A stretch of 64,000 nt of DNA. Origin: Thiodiazotropha sp040506705 (GTDB taxonomy: Bacteria > Pseudomonadota > Gammaproteobacteria > Chromatiales > Chromatiaceae). The notes under the pieces were generated by a model. It searched no databases. It worked only from the letters and a program-made list of their open reading frames with translations, and was not told the origin of the DNA. The translations under genes were made by a program, and so were the position numbers. Location of the stretch: the NCBI GenBank assembly GCA_040506705.1, contig JBEVWG010000031.1:50016-114015 (forward strand), written 5' to 3'. Below, in pieces: positions 9,244 to 17,485 of the stretch. Position 1 is the stretch's first letter. The number at the start of each line of letters is the position of its first letter.

Positions 9244-10056
9244 ATGATTAACAACTTTAACTACAAAGGGAAAAACTACTTTCTGGTGGTTTTTTTCAGT
9301 ACTTTTTTATGTTGGGGTGTGGGGGGCACCATGAGCTTCAGCCCCGATTGGTTAGATTATTATATGTTGCCCATGCTGCTCGGTTTGATGATGCCAGCTA
9401 TTGTTGCAGTATTATTTATCTGGTTACAACCTGTATCGGATATGAAGCGGGATTTTACGCAACGCCTGTTGAGTTTTCGTAATATTCGACCAGGGGTGTT
9501 TCTGCTATCCCTGGTTTTAATGCCACTATCTGTTGTGCTTTCTATCTCTATTTCACTCCTGTTTGACGGCTCAATCGATCAGTTTCAACTCTCAGAGGCT
9601 TTCTCTTTCAATAGCGGATTTGTGCCGGTGCTACTACTTCTGTTTATTGCTGCGGTTTTTGAAGAGCTGGGATGGCGGGGGTATGGATTTGAAAGTCTGG
9701 AGAAGGGACGGAGTTTTCTGTCTGCTTCAATGATCTTTGGAGTGATCTGGTCTTTGTGGCATCTTCCTCTGCTCTGGGTGAATCACTCCTATCAGTATGA
9801 GATCTATCAGCTGAGCCCTTGGTATGCAGTGAACTTTTTCCTGGGAACGGCAGTTATGGGCGTTATTATCAGTTGGGTGTGCCATATCAATCAGCGCAGT
9901 ATTCTGGTAGCTATTCTATTTCACTTTATCGTCAACCTCTCCCAGGAGATGTTGAGTATGACTCAGCAAACAAAAAGCATTCAGACCTTTGTTCTGATAG
10001 GATTTGCAGTTGTGATTATTATCAATCAGTGGTCACTGTTTCGTCGTCATGGCTAG
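9244..10056 (+). CDS. CPBP-family intramembrane metalloprotease (CAAX-protease-like)
   Basis: A 270-residue membrane protein with about eight hydrophobic segments. The catalytic motifs of the CPBP/Abi (Rce1-like) family are visible: EELGWRGYGFESLEK (Glu-Glu and Arg, about residues 140-154), the conserved His in FGVIWSLWHLPLLW (about residue 174), and HFIVN near residue 229. Members are intramembrane glutamate proteases; in bacteria the substrates are mostly unknown, and some members are linked to peptide self-immunity. The ATG follows an AAGGTAAAG site at good spacing. The gene is isolated and converges on the AraC-type regulator gene, so its role cannot be inferred from context. Confidence 0.85.
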   Translation: MINNFNYKGKNYFLVVFFSTFLCWGVGGTMSFSPDWLDYYMLPMLLGLMMPAIVAVLFIWLQPVSDMKRDFTQRLLSFRNIRPGVFLLSLVLMPLSVVLSISISLLFDGSIDQFQLSEAFSFNSGFVPVLLLLFIAAVFEELGWRGYGFESLEKGRSFLSASMIFGVIWSLWHLPLLWVNHSYQYEIYQLSPWYAVNFFLGTAVMGVIISWVCHINQRSILVAILFHFIVNLSQEMLSMTQQTKSIQTFVLIGFAVVIIINQWSLFRRHG

Positions 10057-10121
10057 CCAATGAGGGCAATAATCAAAACTTGTGGGGGGGTAGCGTTGCC
10101 AGTTCCCAGATACCCCCTCCC

Positions 10122-11147
10122 CTACCAATACCAGAGATATTGGCTATGTTGATCAAGATTGCTTTTCAAATACTGCCCTGGGGTCATGCCAGTGTAGCGC
10201 TTAAACTCCTTTATAAAATGTGCCTGATCGAAATAGCCACTACGATAAGCAAGCTCGGTCAAGCTGATCGGCTGGCGCTTGAGCAAGGTCTGCCATAACT
10301 GCTGATGAGTACGCTGAAACCTCAAATTACTTTGAATCTGTTTAAAGGACATGCCATAGACTTCTGCATAACGTTTCTGTAGCCAGCGATTGCTTTTTTG
10401 ATGGTGCTGCGCCTGCTCAGGTAGCGTCTCCTCTACTTTAGGAAGCGGCGGAGTAAAGCCCTTCGGTTTAATAGCCTCTACGCCCAAACTATTTTGGTTA
10501 CAGAGCTCCAGTCGATGCTGTTTGATCTGTTGCCAAAGCTGTTGAAGAAAGTAGTGCTCAACGATCCGTACCAGCTCCTCTCCACTGTTGGCCGCTTCCA
10601 TCTCTTCCAGCATCAAACTTGTTCGGGTATGTCCTAACAGGTCGGACAGCTGTAGATCTTCATCAACAAGCTCCTTTGGTGCACATTGGAAAAGTTCATA
10701 CAACGCCATAGGATATAGATCGACTTTAAGATTTTTTATCGGACGGTTTTGTTCTTTGGTAGCAAGCTGATAGATATCAAACCAGCTACCTAAGCCCTGT
10801 TTGATATAGGTGCGCTTCTCAATTACAGCGCCTTGCTTTGCCTCATTCCCAGAGGAAACAGCCTCTCTCTCAGGTTTAGCCTCCGAACCAAAGCCATGTG
10901 CCTCTCCACGAATTTCGCTCAGACCACCATAAAACTCAAAATAGATTTGAGTCATAATCGTGGGATAGGCGCGGGTGATCAATTTTGATTCCTGCTCTCT
11001 CAAGCAGCCTATGGAATAGGTGTAACCGGCAATATAGCGACTTAACAGGGGATTCTGAGGATTGATTGAGCCAAAATCGGCCCATGACTGATGCTCGTTT
11101 TCTTCTGCCAGCCTCTTAAGCCGGTCACTTTCATCAGGGGTAGTCAT
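10122..11147 (-). CDS. AraC-family transcriptional regulator
   Basis: A protein of about 341 residues with a C-terminal AraC-type double helix-turn-helix: the first helix region around FKQIQSNLRFQRTHQQLWQT and the signature LAYRSGYFDQAHFIKEFKRY followed by TGMTPGQYLKSN. The N-terminal half (DUF6597-like, containing NPLLSRYIAGYTYS) is a probable sensing domain. The ATG at 11145-11147 is used; a TTG 13 codons upstream would also be in frame, and neither has a clear ribosome-binding site. The gene converges with the CPBP gene and its targets are unknown. The linker near residues 100-125 is rich in Glu, Ala and Lys. Confidence 0.85.
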   Translation of the reverse strand: MTTPDESDRLKRLAEENEHQSWADFGSINPQNPLLSRYIAGYTYSIGCLREQESKLITRAYPTIMTQIYFEFYGGLSEIRGEAHGFGSEAKPEREAVSSGNEAKQGAVIEKRTYIKQGLGSWFDIYQLATKEQNRPIKNLKVDLYPMALYELFQCAPKELVDEDLQLSDLLGHTRTSLMLEEMEAANSGEELVRIVEHYFLQQLWQQIKQHRLELCNQNSLGVEAIKPKGFTPPLPKVEETLPEQAQHHQKSNRWLQKRYAEVYGMSFKQIQSNLRFQRTHQQLWQTLLKRQPISLTELAYRSGYFDQAHFIKEFKRYTGMTPGQYLKSNLDQHSQYLWYW

Positions 11148-11238
11148 AGGTGGTAACAGTGTTGATTGAACAAATCGGGATCCCAATTTATTTAACCCAG
11201 TTAGTATATCCCTATTACATGGAGATTGAGACTAGATG

Positions 11239-11327
11239 CTAGTGGGCCGCTCGGTAAATTCTGCAACCCTCAGAGCCACGCTTGTGATGCGGCTGAGGCT
11301 TGCCGAATTTAGCGAGCAGCCCACTAG
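11239..11327. repeat. Long imperfect palindrome (REP-like element)
   Basis: Two arms of about 36 bases face each other. The left arm begins CTAGTGGGCCGCTCGG and the right arm ends CGAGCAGCCCACTAG; only about five positions mismatch, and roughly 16 bases form the loop. The RNA would fold into a stable hairpin. A related shorter form sits at 39364-39399, downstream of clpX. This fits a repetitive extragenic palindrome family. It lies between the divergently placed ends of the AraC gene start and the fae-like gene stop. Confidence 0.75.
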
Positions 11328-11388
11328 GTCTATCCACTGATTATAGTGAATAGACCACTCATCTATATAGAGCTATGGCTAAAGAAAT

Positions 11389-11937
11389 CTATTTTTTAGC
11401 ATCAAGCTCTTTTTGATAGTACTTATGCACCAGTTTATCCTGATTTTCAAGAAGATAATCGATGCTTGGCTCATTATTCATGGCCTTCTCAATCGCACGT
11501 CGGGTCGCTTCCCGATGAATTCCAAATAGTGCTTCGTGATCCAACTCTTCAACTGTGATAATGCTTGGATTTAACCAGACTGAGACAATAATGCCCAAGT
11601 CGTTTGCCTTTTCTTTGGGAATGGTACCGTTCCGAACAGCATCCAGTACCCCATTGGCGATAGCACCTTGCACCGTCCCCATCAGAATATTGGTATAGGC
11701 TGTTTTTTTAACAGTCACTTTACTTACCATCAAAGTGGCTGGACGAACTTGCATATCAGTATTCATCAGTGCTAATACGCGCGAGTGACCTTGGACCTGA
11801 TCTCCCATCAGGTTGGCAAAAGCAGTACCAAATGGCCCATCTAATTCACCGATTACGACTTCAGGCTCGGCAGCTGTGAAGGGTGGCCCGCCTGCGACAA
11901 GGGCTTCACCGGTACGCATAATAATTCTTTCGCTCAT
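11389..11937 (-). CDS. Fae-like protein (formaldehyde-activating enzyme homologue lacking the usual His)
   Basis: A 182-residue protein of the formaldehyde-activating enzyme family. Matching segments are RTGEALVAGG at the N-terminus, GTAFANLMGDQVQGHSRVLA, PATLMVSKVTVKKTAYTNIL, GTVQGAIANGVLDAV and GTIPKEKANDLGIIVSVWL. True Fae condenses formaldehyde with tetrahydromethanopterin and uses a histidine near the N-terminus (EVAHIDL segment in methylotrophs); here the corresponding stretch reads FTAAEPEVVIGEL with no histidine. No other tetrahydromethanopterin-pathway gene is near. The protein also has an extra charged C-terminal tail. It therefore resembles the uncharacterised Fae paralogues. The ATG has a GGAGA site. 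Confidence 0.8.
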   Translation of the reverse strand: MSERIIMRTGEALVAGGPPFTAAEPEVVIGELDGPFGTAFANLMGDQVQGHSRVLALMNTDMQVRPATLMVSKVTVKKTAYTNILMGTVQGAIANGVLDAVRNGTIPKEKANDLGIIVSVWLNPSIITVEELDHEALFGIHREATRRAIEKAMNNEPSIDYLLENQDKLVHKYYQKELDAKK

Positions 11938-12387
11938 TGGAAAATCTCCTATTGGTAATAAGATAGAAATAATATTTATGTGGATTTATAGTTTTTCTGA
12001 GTTCAAACAAATGGGATGATCAATCGAAGGTGTGCAAAGATACCATGCTTGGTATGAACGAAAAAGCCCGGTCTCAAGAAATCTTAATTGCCAGCACAAG
12101 ACCCGTAGCCCACCCTAAAAGCGGCGTTTTGATAGCTTGATGTAGACATGCATGTCTGCAGCTAAACCCAACCTGCTTAAAATAATAACAAAACCACCTC
12201 CTATCCCACCCAGCAGCTATTGGTAACCGTTTCTTAAAGAAGTATAATTTTCGTTAGGGTATAAGCTATTAATAGAGGTGTCCTTAAGCTGAAAAGTATC
12301 GACCCATGGCTTGCTCTAAGGCTCCGTAAACTAAAGAGCGCCCTCCTCTGCAATGAAAAAACAGATCCCGAACCGAGGCTAGATAAC
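11938..12387. other. Intergenic region between the divergent fae-like and DUF2058 genes
   Basis: This stretch must contain the promoters of both flanking genes. No coding region is convincing; the open frame at 12284-12589 on the minus strand is antisense to the DUF2058 gene. I see no strong palindrome or recognised operator. Confidence 0.5.
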
Positions 12388-12921
12388 GTGGGAAATACAC
12401 TTCAAGATCAATTGCTAAAAGCCGGATTGATTGATAAAAACAAGGCCAATAAAGCCAGTAAAGCGCTTCGCAAACAGACACGCCAGCAACGAAGCAAAAA
12501 AGAGACTGCCCCGCCAACCGCAGAACAGCAGAGACAACTTGAGAAAGCGGCGAAAGACCGCGAACTAAATCTTCGGCGTGAAGAAGCACGAAAACAGAGG
12601 GAAATCGCTATACAGATCAAGCAGTTAGTAGCCAATCATCGACACCCTCGCAGCAACAGTGAAGATGACAAGCCCTTCTATTTCAATAATAAGGGTAAAG
12701 TCAAGCAGATGTATGTCTCTGCCGAGACTCACAAAATGATAACTTCGAATAGACTCGTCATCGTCAATTGCAATGGTGTTTTCGAATTGGTTCCACAAGA
12801 TATCGCTGAAAAGATTCGTCAACGCAATCCCAGTCTGGTCATAGATCTGGCCGACGAGCAACCAGCATCTGAGGATGACCCCTATGCGGAGTTCCAGGTG
12901 CCTGATGATTTAATCTGGTAA
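12388..12921 (+). CDS. DUF2058 family protein (YaiL-like)
   Basis: A 177-residue hydrophilic protein that matches the DUF2058/YaiL family. It opens with GNTLQDQLLKAGLIDKNKAN, continues with a strongly basic coiled-coil stretch full of Lys, Arg and Gln (residues about 25-75), and ends in a compact domain with FYFNNKGKVKQMYVSAETHK and the acidic C-terminus DDPYAEFQVPDDLIW. The family is described as nucleoprotein- or polynucleotide-associated; the molecular role is unclear. The start is a GTG at 12388, preceded by a weak GAGG site. The gene stands alone just before the AT-rich secretion island begins. Confidence 0.85.
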   Translation: MGNTLQDQLLKAGLIDKNKANKASKALRKQTRQQRSKKETAPPTAEQQRQLEKAAKDRELNLRREEARKQREIAIQIKQLVANHRHPRSNSEDDKPFYFNNKGKVKQMYVSAETHKMITSNRLVIVNCNGVFELVPQDIAEKIRQRNPSLVIDLADEQPASEDDPYAEFQVPDDLIW

Positions 12922-13131
12922 AATCCACAATCATTTGTAGCGAGTGAGTCGACCCTGGATCAGCTCATTTCTATTCTCACAGCAATCTGAATAGGAGATC
13001 CATGGGATTAACATCCTGCCCCATAACCTGTACAGGGAGGGGCTATGCTCCACCTTAGTTATTTATAACTGATATTTATTACTGTATTATCAATGCCTTA
13101 GATATTTATTGAAATTAATCAAACGCCATTT

Positions 13132-13150
13132 TGTAACCGCTGGCTAGGGT
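13132..13150 (+). promoter_or_regulatory. Candidate shared T3SS-associated promoter element, copy 1
   Basis: The 15-base string GTAACCGCTGGCTAG (13132-13146) is followed by GGT. A similar string, GTAACAGTTGTCTAG, lies at 32406-32420 ahead of the RTX-repeat gene; 12 of 15 positions agree. This copy is about 70 bases before the ATG of the small serine-rich gene. It may be an activator-binding site shared by possible secretion substrates; this is inferred only from the resemblance of two sites. Confidence 0.3.
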
Positions 13151-13216
13151 TATCACCTATTTAAAAGTGTGACATTAGAGAATAGTATTACCCGTGACAC
13201 TCATGGAGAGATATTT

Positions 13217-13447
13217 ATGTCCACTATCAACCAAATCAATAACTTATCAAATGCTACTGCATCTCAATTAAGCAGTAGTTCAAGTGCGAGTGCGAGTGGA
13301 ACTTCTCAAAATGCAGATTGGTTTACTGATGACGCCACCGACGCTTCACAAACAATAACGGCATCAGCACATTTTGATAGTGGTACGACTATTGACCAGA
13401 TGAGTCAGAGCATCCTGTCATGCATTGGTAATATATCAAAACCATAG
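13217..13447 (+). CDS. Small Ser/Ala/Thr-rich protein, candidate T3SS-secreted protein
   Basis: A 76-residue protein with a Ser/Asn/Thr-rich N-terminus (MSTINQINNLSNATASQLSS, then SSASASGTSQNADW) and no classical signal peptide or membrane segment. This composition is typical of type III secretion signals. An open frame extends 16 codons upstream, but the ATG at 13217 is preceded by GGAGAG at the right spacing, so it is chosen. The gene lies at the edge of the T3SS island, convergent with sctT. I do not recognise the family; a small effector, translocator or needle-associated protein is possible. Function is inferred only from position and composition. Confidence 0.5.
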   Translation: MSTINQINNLSNATASQLSSSSSASASGTSQNADWFTDDATDASQTITASAHFDSGTTIDQMSQSILSCIGNISKP

Positions 13448-13468
13448 AATCTCAACACCCTCATCCGA

Positions 13469-14137
13469 ATGCCATATTTCCAACTTAGCGATCAGCCAGA
13501 TTGGCAGAGCGCAGCGCAGCGCTTGGTCAGTGGATGTAATATGTTGGACGACCTGGATCAACGTATTGGGTTAATGGAAAAACTTTGCTTAGGCCTTGGT
13601 GATGAACTCTATCCTGCATTTTTGAAAATTCTATGCTTAGTTGGAAAAAATGGTGACCAAGAGTCTAAACAACTAATTACTGAAACCCTTGTACAATCTT
13701 TACTTACTGGTCGGCTTCCATCTGGAAGAATGAGTGCATGGGGTGCAGAATCAAACAGTGGTAATAGTTTATTTGGACAAACCAGAAGTTTAGGGCCGAT
13801 TGAGTATATATTTACATGGTATGCTCAACCATCTGGTAGAACTCCTCTTCCAGTTCAAGGTTTTCATAAAGCAGCAACAGAACTGGTTGAGTTAATCTCA
13901 TCCAATCCGAAAGCAAAACAACTTTATTGTACGAAATTGTCTGCAGATATTGAGGATCCGTTGGATGGTTCTTTATCGAGAAAATCTCGTATTGCTATTG
14001 GTAGCTTTGTTGAGGCCTGGATGGCTGAGAAATCATCCGAAGAAGTGTTGAGTTGCTTTCTCGACACTTTACAAGGTAACAGCTTAAGTAGATTAAGTAA
14101 TATCCAATCTAATCTGACATACAACACGAACCGTTAA
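13469..14137 (+). CDS. Hypothetical protein beside the T3SS cluster
   Basis: A 222-residue soluble protein I do not recognise. It is predicted to be mostly helical (DWQSAAQRLVSGCNMLDDLD, IGLMEKLCLGLGDELYPAFL), with a Ser/Asn-rich tail (SNIQSNLTYNTNR). No signal peptide, membrane segment or enzyme motif is visible. It follows the small secreted-protein candidate by 21 bases in the same direction, so the two are probably cotranscribed, which would fit a chaperone, regulator or substrate of the T3SS. No clear ribosome-binding site precedes the ATG at 13469; an internal Met about 24 codons in is an alternative start. Confidence 0.6.
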   Translation: MPYFQLSDQPDWQSAAQRLVSGCNMLDDLDQRIGLMEKLCLGLGDELYPAFLKILCLVGKNGDQESKQLITETLVQSLLTGRLPSGRMSAWGAESNSGNSLFGQTRSLGPIEYIFTWYAQPSGRTPLPVQGFHKAATELVELISSNPKAKQLYCTKLSADIEDPLDGSLSRKSRIAIGSFVEAWMAEKSSEEVLSCFLDTLQGNSLSRLSNIQSNLTYNTNR

Positions 14138-14183
14138 CAATCTAATCTTATTGAATACAATTAATATTTTCGATTTCCATCGC

Positions 14184-14984
14184 CTACCCTCCTCCGAATA
14201 AACCTTTTAGGATTGTTGGAATCTTTTCTGAATGGTCATATAGTTCTGATATTAATAGATGAATTAGAGACGTAATTGTAAAGAACAACATAACAATAGC
14301 AGCTAACATTTTAAGAGACATTGATAAAAAGAAAACATTAAATTGTTGCGCATATCTGTTAACAAGCCCCATCATACTATCTATTATTAATACAACTACA
14401 AGCATTGGTGAGGCTATTAATAGTGCTAATTTGAAGTAGTAGTAAAATTCTGAACCAAGTATTGAGATACCCGCCTCAGCTAAATCTGGTAACTGATGTT
14501 CAATCGGCCAAATATGATAGCTTTCAAAAATAATATTATTCAAAAGCAGTAAACCGCCAGATGTTACAAATATATAGTTAGCCAATCGTGCAAGAAAAGA
14601 ACCTATAAGTGTTGTTTGCGCTCCTGTCAGTGGATCTTGTACTTGGGCAATTGAGGCGCCAATCTGGTTATCTATTATCTGGCCTGCAGTTTCAAATGCC
14701 CATAAAAAGAGACCAAATAAAACGCCAATAGAGATACCTATAATTGCTTCCTTTACAAATAGCAAGATCCAAGCTGATGTATTGAGTGTACCAAGTTCAA
14801 TCGATGGTTGAATAATAATGGTAATAATTGCTAATGATAAAAATATTGCATTTCTAACTAATGCAGGTACCAGTTCAGAAGTAAACAGAGGTAATATAAA
14901 GAATATTATTGCTATACGGGTTGATGCTAAGCTTATTGTTAAAGCATGTTCTGAAAGATATTGAAGAATGTCAAAGCCGTCCAT
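14184..14984 (-). CDS. sctT: T3SS export apparatus protein SctT
   Basis: A 266-residue membrane protein of the SctT/FliR family: several long hydrophobic helices, the conserved FETAGQIIDNQIGASIAQVQ segment followed by DPLTGAQTTLIGSFLARLAN (residues about 95-135), and a late helix FNVFFLSMSLKMLAAIVMLF. It is the last gene of the minus-strand T3SS run, following sctS by 11 bases. SctT completes the SctR5S4T1 export gate. The conserved motif and gene order R-S-T leave little doubt. It is separate from the flagellar paralogue FliR at 6.05-6.8 kb and far more AT-rich. Confidence 0.93.
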   Translation of the reverse strand: MDGFDILQYLSEHALTISLASTRIAIIFFILPLFTSELVPALVRNAIFLSLAIITIIIQPSIELGTLNTSAWILLFVKEAIIGISIGVLFGLFLWAFETAGQIIDNQIGASIAQVQDPLTGAQTTLIGSFLARLANYIFVTSGGLLLLNNIIFESYHIWPIEHQLPDLAEAGISILGSEFYYYFKLALLIASPMLVVVLIIDSMMGLVNRYAQQFNVFFLSMSLKMLAAIVMLFFTITSLIHLLISELYDHSEKIPTILKGLFGGG

Positions 14985-14995
14985 TCTTCTTACTT

Positions 14996-15265
14996 TTAGT
15001 TAACCAGTATAGGGAAGTCTGTAAACAGACGATCTGTGAAATGATATAGAGTGCTACCAGCAAGAGAGGCTGTGACAAATATTGTAATAACGATAGCAAA
15101 GAATTTAGCTGCATATTGAAAAGTCTGTTCCTGAAGCTGTGTTGCAGCTTGTATAAATGCTATAAATATTCCTACAAGCGCAGCAACTATAACAGGCGGT
15201 CCAGCTAAAACAATAACGAACCATAATGCCTGCTGTGTAATTTTTATTATTTCTTGATCGTACAC
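14996..15265 (-). CDS. sctS: T3SS export apparatus protein SctS
   Basis: A small protein with two membrane hairpins of the SctS/FliQ family: EIIKITQQALWFVIVLAGPP, then VGIFIAFIQAATQLQEQTFQ, the hallmark segment. The longest open frame begins inside sctR (ATG at 15313), which would add 16 residues unlike any SctS. The GTG at 15263-15265 lies just after the sctR stop and gives 89 residues, the normal length, with an N-terminus VYDQEIIKITQQ that fits the family. I therefore choose GTG, probably translated by coupling to sctR because no good ribosome-binding site is seen. It packs around SctR/SctT in the gate. Confidence 0.88.
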   Translation of the reverse strand: MYDQEIIKITQQALWFVIVLAGPPVIVAALVGIFIAFIQAATQLQEQTFQYAAKFFAIVITIFVTASLAGSTLYHFTDRLFTDFPILVN

Positions 15266-15270
15266 GACTA

Positions 15271-15930
15271 TTACAAGTATGAAATTACAAGTCCATGAGC
15301 AAGTTTTGCCCACCCATCCACCAGCACAAAAAGTAGTAGTTTAAATGGTAAAGATATTACTGTAGGAGATAGCATCATCATACCCATTGCCATGAGAACA
15401 TTTGCGATAACCAAATCGATTACAATAAAAGGTAAGAATATAAGAAAGCCTATTTGAAATGCTGCAGTTAGTTCACTTATAGTGAAAGCAGGTATCAATA
15501 CGATGAAATCATCTATCAGTAATTCATTGGTATTTCTATCTTCATCTTTAACCATACGTTTGATGGATGAAAGAAAAAACTCTCTTTCTTTAAGATTTGA
15601 ATGCTTCGATAAAAATTTCCTCATTGGTTCTTTTGAACTATTAACAATTTCCAGAATTGTACTTGTATCTTTAAGTGGATTATCTATTTGAGATATTTGT
15701 TCATGTATCTGTTTCGTGACTGGGTACATAACATATATTGACAAAACAAGTGCAAGTCCATTAATAATTAGATTGGGTGGTACTTGTTGAAGACCTAGTG
15801 CATTTCTTAGTAGGCTTAGTACAACAACTATTTTTGTGAACGAAGTAATCATTACAGCAACAAAGGGTGCTAATGCAAGGATGACAACTGTTATAAGTGC
15901 AGATGAAGGGGAAAATTGAGTTAAATCCAT
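15271..15930 (-). CDS. sctR: T3SS export apparatus protein SctR
   Basis: A 219-residue SctR/FliP-family protein. The conserved N-terminal FTKIVVVLSLLRNALGLQQVPPN region is present at about residues 31-53, followed by a periplasmic loop and the C-terminal pair of helices with LIPAFTISELTAAFQIGFLI, VLMAMGMMMLSPTVISLPFK and FVLVDGWAKLAHGLV. It follows sctQ by four bases and is continuous with sctS. Five copies form the core of the export channel in characterised systems. There is no signal peptide, which is usual for SctR (unlike FliP). Confidence 0.95.
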   Translation of the reverse strand: MDLTQFSPSSALITVVILALAPFVAVMITSFTKIVVVLSLLRNALGLQQVPPNLIINGLALVLSIYVMYPVTKQIHEQISQIDNPLKDTSTILEIVNSSKEPMRKFLSKHSNLKEREFFLSSIKRMVKDEDRNTNELLIDDFIVLIPAFTISELTAAFQIGFLIFLPFIVIDLVIANVLMAMGMMMLSPTVISLPFKLLLFVLVDGWAKLAHGLVISYL

Positions 15931-15934
15931 ATAA

Positions 15935-16843
15935 CTATTCTAATTTAGAGTCTATAAATACGCCATAACCACTAGTAATTTTGAGTAAATGTCCTGTGGC
16001 TACAAGTTTACTGTTATTCTTTATATCTATTTTGTAATTGGTAAGTGATTTGCTTAGTAAATAATCTGCTTCCTTTTTCCATCCTAATACCATATCTAAT
16101 GGTAACTGAATCTCATTATCTACAATAATAGTTAAATATTTATCATTTTTAGTGATATCAGCCTGATCTCTATTGTTGATAGTATTAGTTTGAGTATTAT
16201 TAATAGATAGAGTTCTTATATCATTACCTATTTTACAATTTAAATCATTTGGTAGTATATTACTCTTATTTATTATTGTTAACCATTCTGTGGAAAATGA
16301 TTCTGGTACTAATAAAATATAACCAGGTTTAAGTTCTTCTACACACTGGGTGCTTAAGGTGTTACTAGAGAGTGAGAGACTAACGTTTGTAAGACTTGTC
16401 TCAATTGTAATATTTCTTTTAACTAGCTCATCTGGATATGGAAGTAAATTTAATATTTCGTTAGAGAATGCAATAATTATTTTACCATGACTTTTATCAC
16501 TATATTGTTTATCTACTTTTAAAGTAATATAATTATCTTCATTGTTTTGTTTAGTAAATGGTCTAAGGTTTAAACCAACCTCAAGCCAATCCTCTATTAA
16601 TCTTATGATTTCTTCCTCACGATTGATAGTTTTAACCATTTCTATAATTGTATGCTTATAGAAGTTGTTAGATTGGTCATATGTACTATTACGAAATATA
16701 CCAATTATTAACTTCCCATATTTACTGTCTGTATGAAACCAGAATATATTATCAGTAATATAATCTGACACAGAACAAACAGACATATCTTCGTAATCAG
16801 AACGTGAATTATCGAGTGAGTTAGATAGTGTCATTGTTATCAA
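15935..16843 (-). CDS. sctQ: T3SS cytoplasmic C-ring/sorting platform protein SctQ
   Basis: A 302-residue protein whose C-terminal 70 residues carry the SpoA/surface-presentation domain of SctQ/FliN: LTIIVDNEIQLPLDMVLGWK, KIDIKNNSKLVATGHLLKIT and a final YGVFIDSKLE. The N-terminal 200 residues are poorly conserved and rich in Asn, Ser and Ile. SctQ forms the pods of the sorting platform with SctK and SctL. The gene sits between the two-component pair and sctR, with four bases to sctR. Base composition is very AT-rich, like its neighbours. The SpoA domain and position make SctQ the only sensible assignment. Confidence 0.85.
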   Translation of the reverse strand: MITMTLSNSLDNSRSDYEDMSVCSVSDYITDNIFWFHTDSKYGKLIIGIFRNSTYDQSNNFYKHTIIEMVKTINREEEIIRLIEDWLEVGLNLRPFTKQNNEDNYITLKVDKQYSDKSHGKIIIAFSNEILNLLPYPDELVKRNITIETSLTNVSLSLSSNTLSTQCVEELKPGYILLVPESFSTEWLTIINKSNILPNDLNCKIGNDIRTLSINNTQTNTINNRDQADITKNDKYLTIIVDNEIQLPLDMVLGWKKEADYLLSKSLTNYKIDIKNNSKLVATGHLLKITSGYGVFIDSKLE

Positions 16844-16854
16844 TAGGTTAATAT

Positions 16855-17475
16855 TTAGTTTATACTTTTTGTTATGACCATTTTCACTAATTCTGCAGCA
16901 GTAGTTGCATGCATTTTAGTCATTACTCGAGAACGATGTAGTTCAACTGTCTTAACACTTATACCTAAGTCTAGAGCAATGACCTTGTTCATTTTTCCAG
17001 CAACAATCTCATTTAATATTTCACTTTCTCGTTTCGTTAAGTTACTTAATCTTGATTGGTACTCTACATCTTGAGAGATTGTAATATCACTTTCATCACA
17101 GTTAGTACTAAAAGCACAGTCTAAGGCAGTATTTAACATATCAAAATCCAGTGGTTTTTCTAAAAATGTGACTGCGCCTTTTGACATAGCTTCTACTGCT
17201 AGAGGTATATCTCCATGACCTGTCATATATATAATTGGTATTAAGATATTTTTTGATAGAAGATTTTCATGGAATTCTAGGCCACTCATATTTGGCATTC
17301 TTATATCAAGCAAACAACAACTATTTGATCTGTTAACTTCATTTTCTAAATTATGAAGAGCTTCGTAGGGATCATTAAATTTAACAACCGTATAGCCAGC
17401 CCCTTCAAGGACCCATGAAGTTGAGTCACTAAATTCTTTGTTATCATCTACTATATATACATAATGTTGATTCAT
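16855..17475 (-). CDS. FixJ/NarL-type response regulator inside the T3SS operon
   Basis: A 206-residue response regulator. The receiver domain shows the acidic pair D10-D11, the phospho-acceptor D57 (CLLDIRMPNMSG), T85 and K107 (FLEKPLDF), so all active-site residues are present. The C-terminal LuxR-type helix-turn-helix runs from about residue 146 (LTKRESEILNEIVAGKMNKV, then LGISVKTVELHRSRVMTKM). The PLDFDML segment after K107 is characteristic of the FixJ/TodT group. It follows the kinase gene by 10 bases and precedes sctQ by 11, so the pair is embedded in the secretion operon and likely controls T3SS expression. Confidence 0.92.
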   Translation of the reverse strand: MNQHYVYIVDDNKEFSDSTSWVLEGAGYTVVKFNDPYEALHNLENEVNRSNSCCLLDIRMPNMSGLEFHENLLSKNILIPIIYMTGHGDIPLAVEAMSKGAVTFLEKPLDFDMLNTALDCAFSTNCDESDITISQDVEYQSRLSNLTKRESEILNEIVAGKMNKVIALDLGISVKTVELHRSRVMTKMHATTAAELVKMVITKSIN

Positions 17476-17485
17476 GTTATCTATC

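Noticed and set aside
12922..13216. Search for a tRNA gene or integrase at the left edge of the T3SS island
   Set aside because: No tRNA-like cloverleaf, attachment repeat or recombinase frame was found at either edge.
15266..15313. ATG start of sctS inside sctR
   Set aside because: It adds residues unlike any SctS; the GTG after the sctR stop gives the normal length.
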